A stretch of DNA of 64,000 nt from Argopecten irradians (GCF_041381155.1 NC_091149.1:10308609-10372608), one strand, 5' to 3'. Shown: positions 1 through 12,008, counted from the stretch's first letter. The notes: a model not told the origin generated them from the sequence alone. Translations and numbers: made by a program.

Positions 1-568
1 ATTCTGATATACATTTTACGTGTGATAATAAAACAATGCAGACCTTTTTGGTGAATATAGCGTTTTACTGCCAAAAACTTTGAAATAATAAGATTGTCAC
101 ATTAATGTACGCCTCGCTCTTTATTCCATTCGTTCAGGGCGGTACAATACCATATTTAATATTCCGGAAAACGGTAGATTAATACAGGAATCTTACAGTT
201 GATAATAAGGAAAAAGATTTTTTTAAATATCTTCATGAAAATTAATGAAAAAACAATAAACAGCCGATTTTTTCACGTATTTTTGCGATTTTCATTAATA
301 TATTATTGTAGATAGCCACTAGTTGCACTAGGATATCATTAGATATCAATGAAATATAAATTTATTTCCCTCATCAAGTCAAAATTATACTGTTATACGG
401 TATTTTGTAATCTCAGTTACCAAACAGGTGCAATATGCGAGTGTCTTGCATGATCTGGTACCATAAAAGTGTAAAAAAGAATTAAAGAATACTTCATAAT
501 CAAGACATAGTCCAGAAGGAGTAATTCACATACACATTGAAACCTGTCTAATTCGACACCTGGCTTTT
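1..568. other. Intergenic, no gene seen
   Basis: AT-rich sequence with short runs of A and T and no ORF that looks coding or is flanked by convincing splice sites. It leads into the 74-bp tandem array that follows. I see no recognisable repeat family in it. Confidence 0.5.
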
Positions 569-868
569 CCGACATCCTGTCAAATCCGACACTGTACCAC
601 ATTCTCGTGAACAATAATAGCCAACAACAATAGGGGACATTTCCGACATCCTGTCAAATCCGACACTGTACCACATTCTCGTGAACAATAATAGCCAACA
701 ACAATAGGGGACATTTCCGACATCCTGTCAAATCCGACACTGTACCACATTCTCGTGAACAATAATAGCCAACAACAATAGGGGACATTGCCGACATCCT
801 TTCAAATCCGACACTGTACCATATTCTTGTGAACAACAATAGTAATCAACTGACGTTTCCGACAACCT
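569..868. repeat. 74-bp tandem repeat, about 4 copies
   Basis: The unit begins CCGACATCCTGTCAAATCCG and recurs at 569, 643, 717 and 791, an exact 74-bp period. The first three copies are nearly identical. The fourth is diverged and fades into GACAACCTGTTTAATCCGAC near 860. The region just before 569 also carries related pieces. The two open frames read through the array on the minus strand repeat the same residues and are by-products of the repeat, not genes. Confidence 0.9.
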
Positions 869-870
869 GT

Positions 871-1582
871 TTAATCCGACCAAATGCGTCGTTCCCCCAT
901 TGTGTCGGAGTAGAAAGTTTTCCCTGTATTTATAACATATTTTAGCAATATAACGAAAACGTAAAACTATGAACGGAAGTCCTAAAATAATCTAAACAGT
1001 AACAAAGGGAAATCTTTCATTTGTAACTATTGGGTAATCGTTATTTAAGAGTTCCGTATACCTGAAAAGTCGTACAAATTCACAATCTACTCGACCGGAT
1101 ATTTATACATTGCTGATTGGTGTGGTATGGAAACTTAACACAACATCTAAGTTTTATGTGCCATAAGAGGGCCAAAATTATGAGAGAAAAAAAAGTTATT
1201 TTTGTATTCCATAATAAATTGAAAACCAAAAGGATTGATGAATTAAGTCATGAAAATCAGTCAAAGATAAAAAAACAAATAGGTTTTATGCCTTATAAAC
1301 ACAGATTTTTTGCATTGTAAAAATGTGTAGGTTTCATTTTAAAATAACTAATATCACTCGTATATTACTGTTTAAATGTGAAATAAAAATGTACAGTACA
1401 ACTTGACTTCATTGTCAGACCATATATGTATGTACCCATTTCAGAACACTGTACATAGACGTAGGCGTGATTTTGTCAGCACTCACAACATTCATGCTGA
1501 GCTCTTATTTGTCTGTGTACTTGTAAAACCTATGCATTGCGTGTATTGTAATTCTCAAAATGTTGGCCATTACTGGTAAGGA
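871..1582. other. Intergenic, no gene seen
   Basis: AT-rich, with no splice-flanked coding exon and no recognised repeat. A 67-codon lysine-rich open frame at 1117-1320 has no family resemblance and is most likely chance. Confidence 0.45.
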
Positions 1583-1586
1583 TTAC

Positions 1587-1993
1587 CATATGAACAATTT
1601 GATTACAATAGAGATCCTTATTATCACTACGTTTAGTAAGAGGATCTGACAACATCCCATTAGGGGTCACGTCCAGATGATCTTTGGAAATGGCAAATCA
1701 AATTGGCACTGCCATAATCCTGACTGGGGACGAAATAGTTTGAAAAGCTGTCCGAATTATTTTCGTGTACGTAGTCGTCTCGACCAAAGAGCACAACAAT
1801 GCTAAATATATTATACTGGGACGAAATGACGTTAGCATTTAACTTAGCAATGTGTAGAAAATGTATGTGATCTGAAGTACACGTGGTAGAAAGGTCATCC
1901 GAACATGACCCTTTATGGGATGTTCTCAGATCCTCTATTTAACGGAGTGGTTATATGGATCTGTATTTTAATCAGATTGACCATATGAACTTC
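1587..1993. mobile_element. Foldback/MITE element with ~105-bp inverted repeats
   Basis: The left arm at about 1587-1690 and the right arm at about 1890-1993 are imperfect inverted copies. For example AGAGGATCTGACAACATCCC on the left pairs with GGGATGTTCTCAGATCCTCT on the right. The similarity continues outward to CATATG at both ends. About 200 bp of unrelated sequence lies between the arms and there is no transposase frame, so this is a non-autonomous inverted-repeat element. I could not fix a target-site duplication. Confidence 0.75.
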
Positions 1994-2029
1994 TGGATTT
2001 ATCTGTATGAAATAACGGTACATATAACT

Positions 2030-2392
2030 TTAAAGACGCGCCACTGCCGATTAATAATATTTTTCTCAATCAAAATCGGAGCGGATGAATTAATCTTTTT
2101 ACTCAATTAAAAAATACTTACTTTACATCATTGCCACCATTGAAAATTTTAGCTTCTTATTTTAATTCAAGATACAAATATTTAGAAAAATATTTAATTA
2201 CGTCTCGGAAATTGTCCATGGCATTTATATCTATATGGAATTTGGTACTGGTTGTGCGTGCACCAACACAAATTAAATTGTTTTAGTTGTACGTTGGTAT
2301 TAATTGGACACATATATACACGATTATACACCAGTTATTGTTCAAATGATATGGGTATCGTTTATGCTATGTTGGAGGTGTAAGATCTTCAA
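2030..2392 (+). mobile_element. MITE family A (TTAAAGATGCTCCACCGCCGAC ends), copy 1
   Basis: One of at least five copies in this window, about 330-370 bp each (others at 5006, 8320, 18395 and 51920). The consensus starts near TTAAAGATGATCCACCGCCG and ends near CGGCGGTGTAGCATCTTTAA, so the ends are inverted repeats. All copies share an internal stretch around GGAGCGGACGAAT, the CCATTGAAAA region, and TTATTGTTCAAATGATGAGT near the right end. This copy is diverged at both ends. No coding capacity is present. Confidence 0.75.
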
Positions 2393-2729
2393 CATAATCA
2401 GTTTAACATACCTGCATAGCCTATGAGGGTTATCCATACCAATGATATAAGTGTAGACCCGTTCATACTGCTGATGCTGAAAAACAAAGAAAGGCTTACC
2501 ATGGAAATATAAAAATAGGTATATATAGGACAATTCATATATTTGCTTTAAAATAATCTAGACAATAATTAATATATTTAATAGGTTTGCTTAATGTTAA
2601 TTTAGAAGCTGTGAAAATTCTTTTTTAATAATAATTATTTGTTTGGGTTTTTTTGTAGGTTATAATTATTTGGCATCTATAAATCATTATTTCATAAATT
2701 ATTATATCGAAAAAGTCGAGTAATAAACT

Positions 2730-3775
2730 TTAAAATGAAATAAACGAAATGTTTGTGTGTCCATTCAATTTTTACCCATTTTTTTAAATAATGTATTAAT
2801 GGCAAGAACATAATAAACACATTTACAGAAAATTGGAACAGAAAATCTTACTGGTGAAAAGAAATGTTTATGAAATAAACAAACTGTTTCTATTTCTTTT
2901 CATAATATTTACTTCGTTTCCCATTTCTTTTTTTACCCGAATTTTCTCAAACATGTACATGTGAATGTACTAATTCCAAAACTAATTAATAATTTTTATC
3001 ACTGGTGAAATAAACGAACTGTTCCTATTTCCTTGTTGTTCATTCAAGTTTTACTTCATTCATCTTAACTATGTACTAATGGTAAAACAATAATAAACCA
3101 TTTTAACAGAAAATTGTGTGTATTTGTGAAAACAAAATAGTTATGAAATGAACGAACTGTGTGTTTTTCCTTTAATAACATTTACTTTGTTGCCCATTCA
3201 GGTTTACCCAAATTTGTTTGATTATGTATTTATGACAAAACAAATAATTGTTGTGGATATACGGTATTCATAGAATTATTCTTTATGATAATATTAACTT
3301 ACTTGTCATTCAAGTTTTACCTTAATGATTTTACACTTAATGATGGATTAATGGCAAAATAATAACTAACCATTTTCAAAAGGAAATTGTGTCTTCTTGG
3401 TGTTCATAAAATAAATGAACTGTTCTTGTTTACTTTGATGATATATACTCCGTTGCCATTTAAGTTTTACTTTGATGATATATACTCCGTTGCCATTTAA
3501 GTTTTACTTTGATGATATATACTTCGTTGCCATTTAAGTTTTACTTTGATTTGCTCAATAATATATTAATGCTAAAACTAATGAATCATTTTACAGAAAA
3601 TTATATATAATTGATGAAAATGAATGTTCATGAAATAAACGAACTGTTTACAATTCTTTTGATAACATTTTCTCCGTTGCCATTCAAGTTCTACTTTAAT
3701 TTGATTAATGATGTATTAGTGATAAACTAATTAATCATTTTCACAGTAAATTGTGTCTATTGGTAAAACGAACAC
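2730..3775 (+). repeat. Decayed ~130-bp tandem array
   Basis: GAAATAAACGAACTGTTT or a close variant recurs near 2738, 2869, 3007, 3137, 3406 and 3631, spacings close to 130 bp or a multiple. Each unit continues with CATTCAAGTTTTAC and ATGTATTAATGGCAAAAC. Copies are strongly diverged, so this is an old array. Inside it a 37-bp sub-unit (TTTGATGATATATACTCCGT) is repeated three times at about 3430-3545, a later and better preserved duplication. Confidence 0.8.
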
Positions 3776-4500
3776 ATACCTTCAGTCCGAACAGGCGCAG
3801 TTCACTCCCACCGTCTATATAAATTGCTGTGCTATTTCAAGACCATTGCGACGTTTAATACACACATCTAGATGAGATTAAGGTGTTAGAAAGTCCAGTT
3901 TTATGTAAATATGTTCCGCGATTACAATATGTCAGGAATTATCCCATTGCAGATGCCATAGTTGTCGACTAAACTCAACGCAATCTACATTTCATACATT
4001 TAATCATATTTAAAATGCGACATATACATGTATTCATGCTTTTTGCGTAATATGGACCGACCATATTAATTCTCTATTTATAAAACTGCCTCTACCTTTT
4101 TAATTGAGTCTGATTTGCTTAGATCTCCTTTCAAACATCTTTAACATTCTTGATTACGTCGCAGATAATTTCATAGTGCTTGCTATTCCTTCCTTGTAAA
4201 ATGCACGCAAATGCACAATCGACAAAGAATTTATCTTATTAGCTGCATAATAAACAGCATTGTCTTTCATATGTCACATATTCGGTGATATCAAATTTAT
4301 CATTCACATGTTTTTATTCTGCTTATAATTCTTTCTTTTTGTGTCCTGTGTCATAAATACATAATTTGGGAACTTATTAGAAACCATCTTTACAAGGGTT
4401 TAGGTCTAAAATCAATGGATGGAATATCTTTGTACATGCAGGTAGGGCCATTTAGTAGGAGTTTCGCTATCGCAAGGAGACTAAACGTTAAACATAAATT
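3776..4500. other. Intergenic, no gene seen
   Basis: AT-rich sequence without a convincing exon or repeat unit that I can name. Confidence 0.4.
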
Positions 4501-4504
4501 ACGT

Positions 4505-4605
4505 CGGTTTTTAATGAGATGTACGTCCTATCAACAGCCAGGGATCATTTAAGGATGGCGTACGTGTGTGGTATGCTGCGTGGTTGATGTACGTGAGTGA
4601 TTTTG
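4505..4605 (-). mobile_element. SINE family 1, 3' fragment
   Basis: ACGTCCTATCAACAGCCAGG followed by ATCATTTAAGGATGGCGTACGTGTG is the reverse complement of the tail of the long SINE whose best copy is at 33830-34305 (tail ...GGCTGTTAATAGGACGTTAAT). Only the 3' part is present. Confidence 0.6.
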
Positions 4606-5005
4606 TAGATTGCAGTGCAATCCCGTTGTGCTTCGTTGTAATGGTGCACAACAGCCATTCTGAAAAACCGCGGCGTTGACTGACAGTTTCATCCCATCCG
4701 CCCTTTCTTCTATGACGTCACAAAAATAGTTCTTATATTTCACTTATTTAATTCAGGCCATGTAGTAATTACACATTAGAAAATAAAATTTGTTTTATTG
4801 TATATCTCCGATTGTCTCGTACACGTGTTATTTGTAAACATTGACACGTAATTTTGTGGGTTGTCAAAAAAATCCGCCAAAGTTTACATGTATCCATACG
4901 CACTGAATTGGGTCACGTTCTGCACTCAAGTTATTGGGAAATAAACAGATCTGCTCCAACTTAGTTTATCGATACATAAACAGTGGCAATTGTAAATATT
5001 AATCT

Positions 5006-5348
5006 TTAAAGATGATCCACCGCCGACAGAAAAAGAAAAAAGAAAGATTTTTTTAAGTACTGGAGTTTAATCGTGTATATATGCGTCTAATTCAAACAAA
5101 AATACATATAAAATAATTCTCTTTTGGTGCATATACAATCAGTACTTCATCTCATATAGGACATCGTGCCATGGCGGGGTGCTAATGATATTTTTAACAT
5201 CTTTATCTTGAAGTAAAGTAAGAAGCTCAAACTTTTTAATGATGGTAATGGTGTAAAGTAACTTTTGTAACTGAATGAAAATACTAATCCGTCTGCTACT
5301 GTTTTTGATAGAGAAAAATACATTTCGTCAGCGGTGTAGTATCTTTAA
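5006..5348 (-). mobile_element. MITE family A, copy 2
   Basis: Well-preserved terminal inverted repeats: TTAAAGATGATCCACCGCCG at the left and CAGCGGTGTAGTATCTTTAA at the right. The internal sequence is the reverse complement of copies 1, 3 and 5, so the element lies in the opposite direction. About 343 bp long with no open frame of interest. Confidence 0.8.
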
Positions 5349-5649
5349 TAAGAACCCAGTTGGAATGTGTGGTCAGGGTTTAGAGCACACTACTGGCACA
5401 ATCGCGACATCTCGGAGTAATTTCCGGCAGTCTTCGTGTTACATTTACTAAGATTACCGGAAATTTATTGCTACTGGCAAAGAGTTAGAAAATGTTTAAA
5501 GCTAAATATCCACGAATCAGGAAGAGCTTTCAATATGTTATTCACCAACAAAAGGTACCAGCCTTTTGAGAATTATAATGCATAGGTTTTAATTTTACAA
5601 TATCAAATCAGAGTTTAAAATGAAATTTGGCAAAACTGCCCCTGCGAGA

Positions 5650-7060
5650 CGTTGATGAATAATTCATTAACATTCATGAATAATTTATGAATTATTCATG
5701 AATAAAATTCCTTAATATTCTTCAATTATTCATGAATATTTTAATGCAAGTCATGAAATTCAAACATAGGAAAAATATTTCATGAACAGTCGTGAGTCCT
5801 TTCATTCATGAATTCATTAACGCTCATGAAACTCTTTTATTCATGAAATCATGAACAATCATGAAAAACCCATTCATGAAAATGCATCACTTAAAACCAT
5901 CATGAAAGATCATGAATGTTTATTCTTGATAATTCATTAGTTATTCATGAACTACATTTGACACAAATAACATGAATATTCATGAAACTTCATGAACTAG
6001 AACAATTAATGAATATTCATGAACTTGAGTCGCGTTCATGAAGTTTAGTGAATGCAATATGGAGTCAGCGGCATCTTAATTTCATGAACTCTACTGGGGG
6101 TCCAGAATTGAACATTTCTATCAAACCAATAACAATTCTATTGGAATCAATTCAATATTTGTTGAAACAAGTTCTTATGCATTAGGTATAATCCATATAT
6201 TAATATATAACATCAGAAGATCGCCAACAGTTTACTGTGTTCATTATATTTTCATACTGCCACAGATAAGTGCTAACAAAATCAGTTTTCACTGATACAC
6301 AGCAATCAATTTCATAATACATTCCCAGTTAATTAGTATTTGTCCAAAATAAACCTATAGTTGTAAAGCATGATTGTTTATATGGACAATATAATTCAAT
6401 AACATTTGACAAAATTTCACAAACAAACATATATGCGTAATCACTATGGCAATATCAGTGTGCAACAATTTCATGTTGAAAAAGAACTGCAGATAAATCA
6501 AAGCTTACCGAAAGTGTTCATTTGTGCTTAAAGAAATCCAGGAATGGAATAATCCGTTCATTAATGTGCCAAAATTTCCATTTTAAGATGAATAATATTT
6601 CGATCCCCTTCCACATGCCACCAGATACAGCAGCCATTTTGGATTGTGACTGTTTTGGCGGGAAATATATATAAAAGTTGTGACTCATGTGGTCATGTGA
6701 CAAGTCAGGTGACTTCAGTGGATATTCAATAAAATTCATTAAAATGAAGGAAATAGCATTTCAAGAATCATTCATGAAGTTTTATGCATAACTGATATTC
6801 ATTAAAATTCTTAAAAATGAATGAAACATTTTCCTTCATTTTGAAGAATTTTAATGAATATAAATGCATAAAACTTCATGGATAATTCTTGACACATTGA
6901 TCATGAACAATCATGAATGTTTCATGGATTCTTAAAACTTCATAAATATTTCATGAGAGTCATTTGATGAATATTCATGAACTTTTTGATTTTTTTGATC
7001 AACCACAATCTGCTAATATCTTGAAAGTTCACGAATCATTCATGATGTCATGAATACCAT
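5650..7060. repeat. TTCATGAA-rich AT-rich tract with a large palindrome
   Basis: ATTCATGAA, TTCATGAAT and related 8-10-mers, themselves palindromic, recur dozens of times at 5650-6070 and again at 6735-7050 with no fixed period, so this is cryptic simplicity rather than a normal tandem array. A near-perfect inverted repeat of about 63-bp arms lies at 6762-6892, centred near 6830. TGAAGTTTTATGCATAA on the left pairs with TGCATAAAACTTCATGG on the right. No coding evidence. Confidence 0.7.
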
Positions 7061-8319
7061 CTCACAGGGGAGGTTATACAGTGCAGAACAAAGACTGCAT
7101 ACGGTCGAACCAAGTACCCAAGCACATTTCATTTCACATTTTACGGTGAAATTAGTAATAACAAAATTACTGATTGAGATATGTTTTCATCTCAACATAC
7201 GTAAATTAAGCACATTCACACGCAATGTTACACAGTGCATATTTTCTGCGTTGTTTGGAATACATTTACTTATAAAACAATACAATTTGTAGCCGATGTG
7301 AATGATTTTCACAACTTAAAGCTTAATTTTTTTGAAATTCATAATTAGCCAGCAAATCAGCGACCGGGTTAAAATTCTCTTATGGGATCAATCTTGTATA
7401 CATGGGGCTATTTCGAAGTTCTTTTTTTCATTTAGTTGGTTGTTCCCTTCAGGAGAAAGCGTATACTTATGTACAAGCGTTCAGAATATTGGATGAATGT
7501 GACATGACCATTGATAGGAAGAAATATAGGTTGTGACTCTGCTACTTAAAATAGGAGGACACAATAGAAAATAAAACAAACCACAAAAACATCAGGAAAC
7601 GCTTCTTTTCTACCAAAGTATAACAGTAAATCTTCATAGCTCTCTAGATATTCATAAAACACACATTGTAGAGGGACTGAAAATAAACGTTAGATCAACG
7701 GGGACATCGTAAAGGCGACCTATTTTTCCATCCTCGATACTCCAAGGGTTACGATCACTTACGATCTATACAACTCTTATCTATCTCATAGTAAAACTGA
7801 ATGCAGATAAGAGGACAAAATATGAACCAATCGAGGCCTGAAAAAATTTTCTTTGAAGACTACAGAGAGAGCGACGTCCACCTTCAAAGCCACACAGTCA
7901 ACCACAGTGTATCATATTGATGTACATCAAATGACTAAATTACCTGTTTTGTTCTGTTGCCTCCAGTTTTATAATGAGATAGTCTAGGGGTGTAAAGATA
8001 GTAAGTCCTCGGAACCACTGGAGTATCAAGAATGCTATTCTTCGTAATTCGTTTGTCGTGTGTCCTTTAACATTTTACATTGTCGACTTCTATGTGAAAA
8101 CGTGGAATTCGCCGACACCGTTTGGTATCGGGCTTAGATCATCTCCTTTGAAGACTGCATATAAAAGTACCACCAAGAAGCGATATTTGCTTTGGTCGTC
8201 GTAGCAATCCGTCGTGATTTGAGGCGGTTTCCATATTATGAGGAAATGGCGACGACGTCGAGGAAAATTGAAAGTTTAAAAAAAAATAAAAAAACAAGTA
8301 TATTGATGTATATTGAATA
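7061..8319. other. Intergenic, no gene seen
   Basis: Scattered open frames here (for example 7050-7292) have no recognisable domain, no signal peptide and no splice context. The stretch is AT-rich and I recognise no repeat family. Confidence 0.4.
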
Positions 8320-8680
8320 TGTTCCACTGCTGACAAACAGTATTTTTTTCTCTATAAAAAAAGAAAAAAAACAGGAGCAGACGAATTAGTAATTTTCTTC
8401 ATTTACGAATTTAATTACTTTACACATTTACCACCGTTGAAAGATTTGAGCTTCTAATTTTACTTCAAGATTATTTTAGATAATTTATTGCGTCCCCAAA
8501 CTTTCTGTGGTACCATGTCCTAATTGGAATGGTTAAGTGATTGTGCATACACAAAAAGCTAAACAAGTTATTTGATATTATTTTTTGTGTAAATTAGACA
8601 TATTTCTACACAATTAAACACCAATTATTGTTCGAATGATGAGTATGGTGAATGCTCTGCCGGCGGTGTAGCATCTTTAA
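8320..8680 (+). mobile_element. MITE family A, copy 3
   Basis: Shares the family internal blocks (CAGGAGCAGACGAATTAG, TTTGAGCTTCTAATTTTACT, CCAATTATTGTTCGAATGAT) and ends with CCGGCGGTGTAGCATCTTTAA. The left terminus has decayed to TTCCACTGCTGAC. Confidence 0.75.
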
Positions 8681-8690
8681 AAATTTATGT

Positions 8691-9230
8691 CCTGCAGGTA
8701 GGGGGGGGGGGGGCTAGAATTGTATCTCCTGCATCTATTGCATTATCTTAAAAGGCGAGTAAATTCAGTATCTTAATTTTTCTTTCTTCATAACGTTTCC
8801 CTTGACACCACCTCCTTTTTGGCCTTCACTTGACCCTGGCTGTTAATAGGACATTTATTTAATCAAAGAAACAAATGCATTTGTTGTAAAGACCAAGGTA
8901 AGTGGCCCTTTTCGGTGTTAACATTTTGTAAACTTTATTTGTTTGTTTGTTTGAATAAATCAGCGTCCTATTAACAGCCAGGGTTATGTAAGGACGGTCT
9001 TTTATGTATGCAGTGTGTTGTGTGTGTGTGTGAAGTGCGAGGTGGGTGTTTTGTCGTATATTCGTGCTATGCCTTTGATCACAAACGGCATTTTTATTAT
9101 GCTATATTATGCCGAAGACACCATGCAACACACATAATCCGGTCATATACTGACAACGGGCGAACCAGTCGTCCTACTCCCTGTATGCTGAGTGCTAATT
9201 AGGAACAGAAACCACTACTTTTATAGACAT
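8691..9230. mobile_element. SINE family 1, two pieces facing each other
   Basis: The left piece (8691-8852, plus) carries the family leader (TGCAGGTAGGG then a run of G, ...ATTGTATCTCCTGC...) joined to the tail CCTGGCTGTTAATAGGACAT. The right piece (about 8961-9230, minus) is a longer reverse copy running from CGTCCTATTAACAGCCAGGG through CCGAAGACACCATGCAACAC and GGGCGAACCAGTCGTCCTAC to CAGAAACCACTACTTTTATAG. It ends about 120 bp before the C1q start codon and may contribute promoter sequence. Confidence 0.7.
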
Positions 9231-9306
9231 TGGTAAACCCGTCGTATCCGTTATCTATAAGCCAGAATGTTAGACTACATACAATTAAGGTCAGGCCTTA
9301 TCTAAT

Positions 9307-9320
9307 AGTTTATATATGTG
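9307..9320 (+). promoter_or_regulatory. Possible TATA box of the C1q gene
   Basis: AGTTTATATATGTG lies about 35-40 bp upstream of the start codon at 9351. If used, the 5' untranslated region would be only around 10-20 bases. A noncoding upstream exon is an equally possible arrangement. Confidence 0.25.
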
Positions 9321-9350
9321 TAAGTCGCACTCCAGACGATATTTGTGAAC

Positions 9351-11418
9351 ATGGCATGGTGCTTTATTTTTACGGTATGTGTCCTAATACTGGACGTGTC
9401 GTTAGGGCTAGCCAGTCCTTCTATGGTTGGAGATGCGTCCACTGATCCAGTTTTGCTCCAGGTTCAACGTCTCCTGCTAAAACACGAAGCTCAAATAGGT
9501 AACAACGACTGTCATTCCTACTTTAATTGTCTGCTATATTTTTTTTTGATACCGATCAGTGTTTACTAAACGTTTCGTCACGCTTGATGATTTTACTGGT
9601 GGCTTACAACCTTTATCTGAAGGACAACACAGATTTCTTGTGAAAACTTCGTTGACTAAGAATGCTATTTTTGTATCGTTCCTAAAGACTTATATGAAAA
9701 TAACATAATCTGTGAATTGTACGTTTTGCCATATACAGAGGCCCTCCAAAAGGAAAACATCCGACTTGCAGAGAAATCTTCTACTCTGGAAGGAGAAGTT
9801 AAATTTCTTCGAGAGAAAACTGTTTCACTTGAAGAGAAAATCGTAACTCTCGAAGACAAAATCACTTCGCTAGAACATTATCAGCGTTCTGCTGATCAGA
9901 CTGAGATCATTAGACCGTGTCCAGAGGAATCGGGAGGAATCGATGAATCTCGAACAACAAGACAACCTAAAGGTACTTAAACAAAATGGTAGCTGTTATA
10001 GATATCGTGTTCATCTTATAATATACACATGCGAAGTAGTATCTTCCTGCGTGCGCCATCAAACACAAACTCACAAACGAACTAACCAATGGTATTACCA
10101 GATACATAAAGTAAGTTAAAGGGTTTTAAAGGAACTACCATTCGTCGGTGATGAATCAGCTTTAAGCCTACGACTAGTATTTGCTATTGTACTAACTTTT
10201 ATCGGTGAAATATAATGAAAGTGCCGTGTGTAAGAACAAAATTGATATTGCATTTCATATGACGTTCAAAATACACAAAATGCGTTATTACTGTGATTTT
10301 GTTTTTCGTACAAAATTTAAAACAATATTGATTTTAAGACTCTCATCGTGATGATTCAGATTTGATACAATCTTGTTTTTGTTGCTTTTCATTTTTATTT
10401 CGAATTTCAGATGGGGCCAAGAAAGTAATCAAACGTGTCGGTAAGTCTAAAATATCTTCTTTGTTAAGAAAACCATGAATGAAAATTCACCATTCTCGAA
10501 AAAGCGTTCTCCTCTGACGATGATAATTTATAGGTTGATATTATAAGATACTGTATGTGTAAATATGAAAAATATGGATCAATTTGGATCAGAACATTTT
10601 GTAGAAACCCTACCCGAGGGTCACAAAATGTAGCAAACTAAATACCAATACCCGAGGCTTTCAGAGGGTTTAACAATGTTTTCCCGATCCAAAAAAAGGT
10701 CATGTTCTTCCTTTAAAAATGTCCAGAAAATTGATCTCTCATACTTTGACATTATGAATTTTTTTCTCATTAAAATACAAAACTAGTTTGAAAATTCTTT
10801 ATTGATTAATTCCAAGAAAGCTTCGACACGATGTAATATCTACATGCATTAGAAACAGTGTGATATTTTAGCGCAGATTTTGGTCTTTAATTCAATTACA
10901 GTTCTGACTGTACTACACCCGTAATTGTGATCAACATTGTTGAACGTTTCTTTCTATATACTTTGGTTTTTTGTTTTATAAATTAAACATTGGAATTTCG
11001 TTATTTTGCAGACTCCACTACCGACAGTATAATAGCATTCCACGCCATTCTCTCACACACAATCCCAGACCCTACCATCGGACATATCGTTCAGTTTGAC
11101 AAAACCGTTACAAACATCGGCTCACATTTCAATTCCCAAACCGGTGAATTCATCTGTCCGGAAGTTGGCGTTTACCAGTTTTCTTGGACGATCAAAGTTT
11201 ATAATATTCAATGGATGGTTACAGAATTGGTTCGGAACGGCGTGGTAATAGGTTCGGGCATGAGCGGGGACGATAATCAATGGACAACCGGCTCGGCGTC
11301 AGCAATAACAATGCTGGTTCCTGGTGATTCAGTTTGGGTACGAGTTACAGCGGACCACAGTGGTGGAGCCGATATCTACCCGACATTTACCATGTTTAAC
11401 GGATTTCGTCTGAACTAG
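9351..11418 (+). CDS. Secreted C1q domain-containing protein with leucine-zipper coiled coil
   Basis: Four coding exons, 9351-9498, 9739-9972, 10411-10440 and 11012-11418, join in frame (all introns phase 1, all GT/AG) to give 272 residues. Residues 1-21 (MAWCFIFTVCVLILDVSLGLA) are a signal peptide. Exon 2 is a coiled coil with leucine at residues 52, 59, 66, 73, 80, 87 and 94, seven perfect heptads. Exon 3 is a 30-nt basic linker. Exon 4 is the C1q globular domain (about 142-272), with GEFICPEVGVYQFSW matching the C1q aromatic signature and a terminal FTMFNGFRLN strand. Bivalve C1q-domain proteins of this layout are secreted, oligomerise through the coiled coil and are thought to bind microbial or other ligands. 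The ligand here is unknown. I chose ATG 9351 because it starts the signal peptide. The gene looks complete, with no frameshift. Confidence 0.95.
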
Positions 11419-11523
11419 GTAAAGTGACAGATACCCCCAGTGCACTTTTGTTTGTTATTGCCACATACAAAATAACAGCAGTCATATGACGTTCACGATA
11501 AATTGAAAAAAAAAAATGGTATC

Positions 11524-11529
11524 AATAAA
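11524..11529 (+). promoter_or_regulatory. Polyadenylation signal of the C1q gene
   Basis: A canonical AATAAA sits 106 bp after the stop codon of the C1q gene, preceded by an A run. It is the first good signal in the 3' region. Confidence 0.65.
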
Positions 11530-11667
11530 CGTGAAAGCCTAAGTCGTAGTTCAGGTCTGTGGTATCGTTTACTGTAGTGTCAACAGCGTGTGTGTATGCT
11601 CGTTAAACCATATAAACCACACTAAATCAGATATATGTTTGTTAATTCTAAATTATTTGTTTTGGTT

Positions 11668-12008
11668 TATTTTATTTACGCCCTATTAACATCATGTAAC
11701 ATTTGTGAAAGTGGTGCTGTGTCTTCTTGTATAGTAGAAATCTTGCCCTTTTTATAGTGCTATATCACTGAATCATGCCGCCGAAGACACCAAGCGACAC
11801 ACCCCACCCGGTCACATTATACTGACAACGGGCGAACCAGTCGTCCCACTGCTTGGCTTTGCAGGTAGGGCGTAAGGATTATACCTGCTGCCCCTATTGT
11901 ATGATCAGAAAAATCTTTTACCGTATATAAACCACACATAAATGTAGTCACATTTTACGATCATGCAGTAGGGGCAGCAGGTACAATTCTTACACCCTAC
12001 TTGTAGGG
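11668..12008. mobile_element. SINE family 1 piece plus inverted second piece
   Basis: 11668-11915 is a reverse-strand family 1 copy (CGCCCTATTAACATCATGTA, GCCGAAGACACCAAGCGACA, GGGCGAACCAGTCGTCCCAC) ending in the leader GGTAGGGCGTAAGGATTATAC. At 11955-12008 a second leader lies in the opposite direction (AGTAGGGGCAGCAGGTACAA), so the two leaders form an inverted repeat around a 45-bp spacer. Confidence 0.7.
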
